Positions 63,146 through 64,000 of a stretch of DNA of 64,000 nt are shown one piece after another. A model generated the notes under the pieces. The model saw nothing but the letters and a program-made list of their open reading frames with translations. It was not told where the DNA came from and did not search any database. The stretch is from a virus. How positions within the stretch are numbered: the stretch's first letter is position 1; every line of letters begins with the position of its first letter. The translations under genes were made by a program, and so were the position numbers. The stretch spans positions 1-64,000 of the IMG/VR virus record IMGVR_UViG_3300009159_000064. The stretch is one strand, 5' to 3'.

Positions 63146-63783
63146 AATCCAACAAGCAAAAATGGATTTAGTGGGGCATCAGATGCCACAGTGTACACTC
63201 CCAAGTTTTGCCATACTCCAGTGTGCTTTACATACAAAGAAGATTGACCAGAAGCTGGGGTGTCTCCAGTACGGATATACAAATCGCCATCAACACCAAC
63301 AGATGGTGGAACACCAGTTCCACTGCGGATGATTGTAGATACAAGTTTGCGTTTGTCAACAACACTGTTATTACCAAAGGTTTCACCAGACTTACGGAAA
63401 AGCGCATACAGCACAATTTGAGTTGAAGCTACAGTCGGAAACACAGGGTTAGTTGCGCTAGCTGTTCCAATGATGGTGTTTAAACTAAACACACCAGAAC
63501 TATTTTGGGCAACAACTAAATCAAAACGTGGGTCAGCTCCAGCTGCTGTAAAGCTTAAAGTAGCCCCAGCGACAGAGCCGTAAACACCATCAATGAGTAC
63601 TTCACCAGTAGCAACAATTGCTGTACCGTTTCCAGTAGCATTAAACGTGGTGGAAAACCCAGAAAGTATGGCATATCTGCCATTACCTAAAATATTAAAA
63701 TCTAATGAGTCAGGCTCTGCTTGGTCTAAACTTTGGATTGATACACCAAATTCTTTTGCGTTGGGTACTGTAAATCCTGTCAT
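63142..63783 (-). CDS. Structural protein, fibre-like
   Basis: A 213-residue protein (MTGFTVPNAKEFGVSIQSLD) rich in Gly, Ala, Ser and Thr, with GDLYIRTGDTPASGQSSLYV and KHTGVWQNLGVYT near the end, a copy of the 'G..Y....G.....Y....W..LG' unit found in the fibre gene at 169-1263. Likely a head or neck fibre/decoration protein; GAGG lies before the ATG. Confidence 0.6.
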   Translation of the reverse strand: MTGFTVPNAKEFGVSIQSLDQAEPDSLDFNILGNGRYAILSGFSTTFNATGNGTAIVATGEVLIDGVYGSVAGATLSFTAAGADPRFDLVVAQNSSGVFSLNTIIGTASATNPVFPTVASTQIVLYALFRKSGETFGNNSVVDKRKLVSTIIRSGTGVPPSVGVDGDLYIRTGDTPASGQSSLYVKHTGVWQNLGVYTVASDAPLNPFLLVGL

Positions 63784-63793
63784 TGTCTAAACC

Positions 63794-64000
63794 TCAAAGT
63801 GTGTCGTAGATATTTCCTGACCTTTTAAGATAGTTGAACAGTTCACGTGGAAGCTTATAGCGTTGCCCATCATTAAATGAATAGCTTGTATGACTCCAAA
63901 ACATAACCCAACTACCCTTTACCCTTGCGGATACAAAGTCGTCTTTGGTGTTTGGATCCAATACTTCTGCTTCATCTCTAGCAATTTCATATAAACTTTG
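63794..64000 (-). CDS. Structural-region protein, C-terminal fragment (runs off right edge)
   Basis: The last 68 codons of a minus-strand gene, SLYEIARDEAEVLDPNTKDD and ending RELFNYLKRSGNIYDTL. Aromatic residues WVMFWSHTSYSF are conspicuous. It is upstream of the fibre-like gene. Function unknown; likely one of the head or connector proteins. Confidence 0.55.
   Translation of the reverse strand, partial: QSLYEIARDEAEVLDPNTKDDFVSARVKGSWVMFWSHTSYSFNDGQRYKLPRELFNYLKRSGNIYDTL

Noticed and set aside
1-64000. Prophage signs (integrase, attachment sites, lysogeny repressor)
   Set aside because: No integrase-like catalytic pattern or repressor of known type was seen; the MerR-like protein at 39665 is in the replication block and is not evidence of lysogeny.

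Overview
The window is a contiguous piece of a double-stranded DNA tailed-phage genome: dense, overlapping genes, a full contractile-tail module, a phage replication module and no rRNA, tRNA or transposase that I could find. It looks AT-rich by eye. Two WhiB-type iron-sulfur regulators (19870-20160 and 21855-22280), a family essentially restricted to Actinobacteria and their phages, point to an actinobacterial host. Low GC and many start codons sitting directly behind a -10 box (leaderless transcripts, common in Actinobacteria) fit a low-GC, perhaps freshwater, actinobacterium; that last step is inference. No integrase or repressor of a recognisable family is present, so a virulent myovirus is the simplest reading. 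Terminase, portal and capsid genes are not in the window and probably lie beyond its right edge.

Almost everything is on the minus strand, so transcription runs from right to left. Right end (64000-47.2 kb): connector/neck proteins, tail sheath, tail tube, a gp26-like protein followed by an overlapping small frame, an 874-residue tape-measure protein carrying two peptidoglycan-hydrolase domains, then the baseplate (tube adaptor, LysM protein, gpD-like hub, gpV-like spike, gp25, gpJ-like, gpI-like) and a small membrane protein. 46.4-32.5 kb: replication and recombination: a winged-helix initiator-like gene with four iteron-like repeats inside it, a DnaC-like loader broken across two frames, DnaB-like helicase, TOPRIM primase, SNF2-type helicase, ssDNA-binding protein, family A DNA polymerase, RecA, Cas4-like exonuclease, two PD-(D/E)XK-type proteins and a SpoVS-like protein. 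32.5-25.8 kb: a run of small basic or disordered proteins of unknown job, with repeated motifs shared between them.

25.8-21.2 kb: nucleotide-related enzymes, a WhiB protein and a secreted lytic-transglycosylase-like protein. 21.1-10.0 kb: about twenty-five tiny, mostly unknown genes (early-type host-takeover region) with their own -35/-10 promoters, operator-like CATTACA motifs and hairpin terminators, ending in a second SNF2 helicase. 10.0-9.3 kb: an unusual structured non-coding stretch between convergent genes. 9.3-6.4 kb: the only plus-strand genes, encoding ParB-like, ADP-ribosyltransferase-like and GNAT-like proteins. 6.4-0 kb: minus-strand metallopeptidase-like protein, small zinc-ribbon proteins and tail-fibre genes.

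Two promoter styles separate the genome: TTGNNN-17/18-TACATT/TAATGT promoters with Shine-Dalgarno leaders in the 11-20 kb region, and -10-only TATACT/TAAACT boxes placed exactly six bases before the start codon for ten genes or operons in the virion and accessory regions. The observations I rate highest are these leaderless boxes (including a palindromic -10 shared by two divergent genes), the iteron cluster inside the initiator-like gene, the frameshifted DnaC-like gene, the structured 9.3-10.0 kb stretch, and a hairpin at 17.4 kb that would present a 16S-like anti-Shine-Dalgarno loop on the minus strand.
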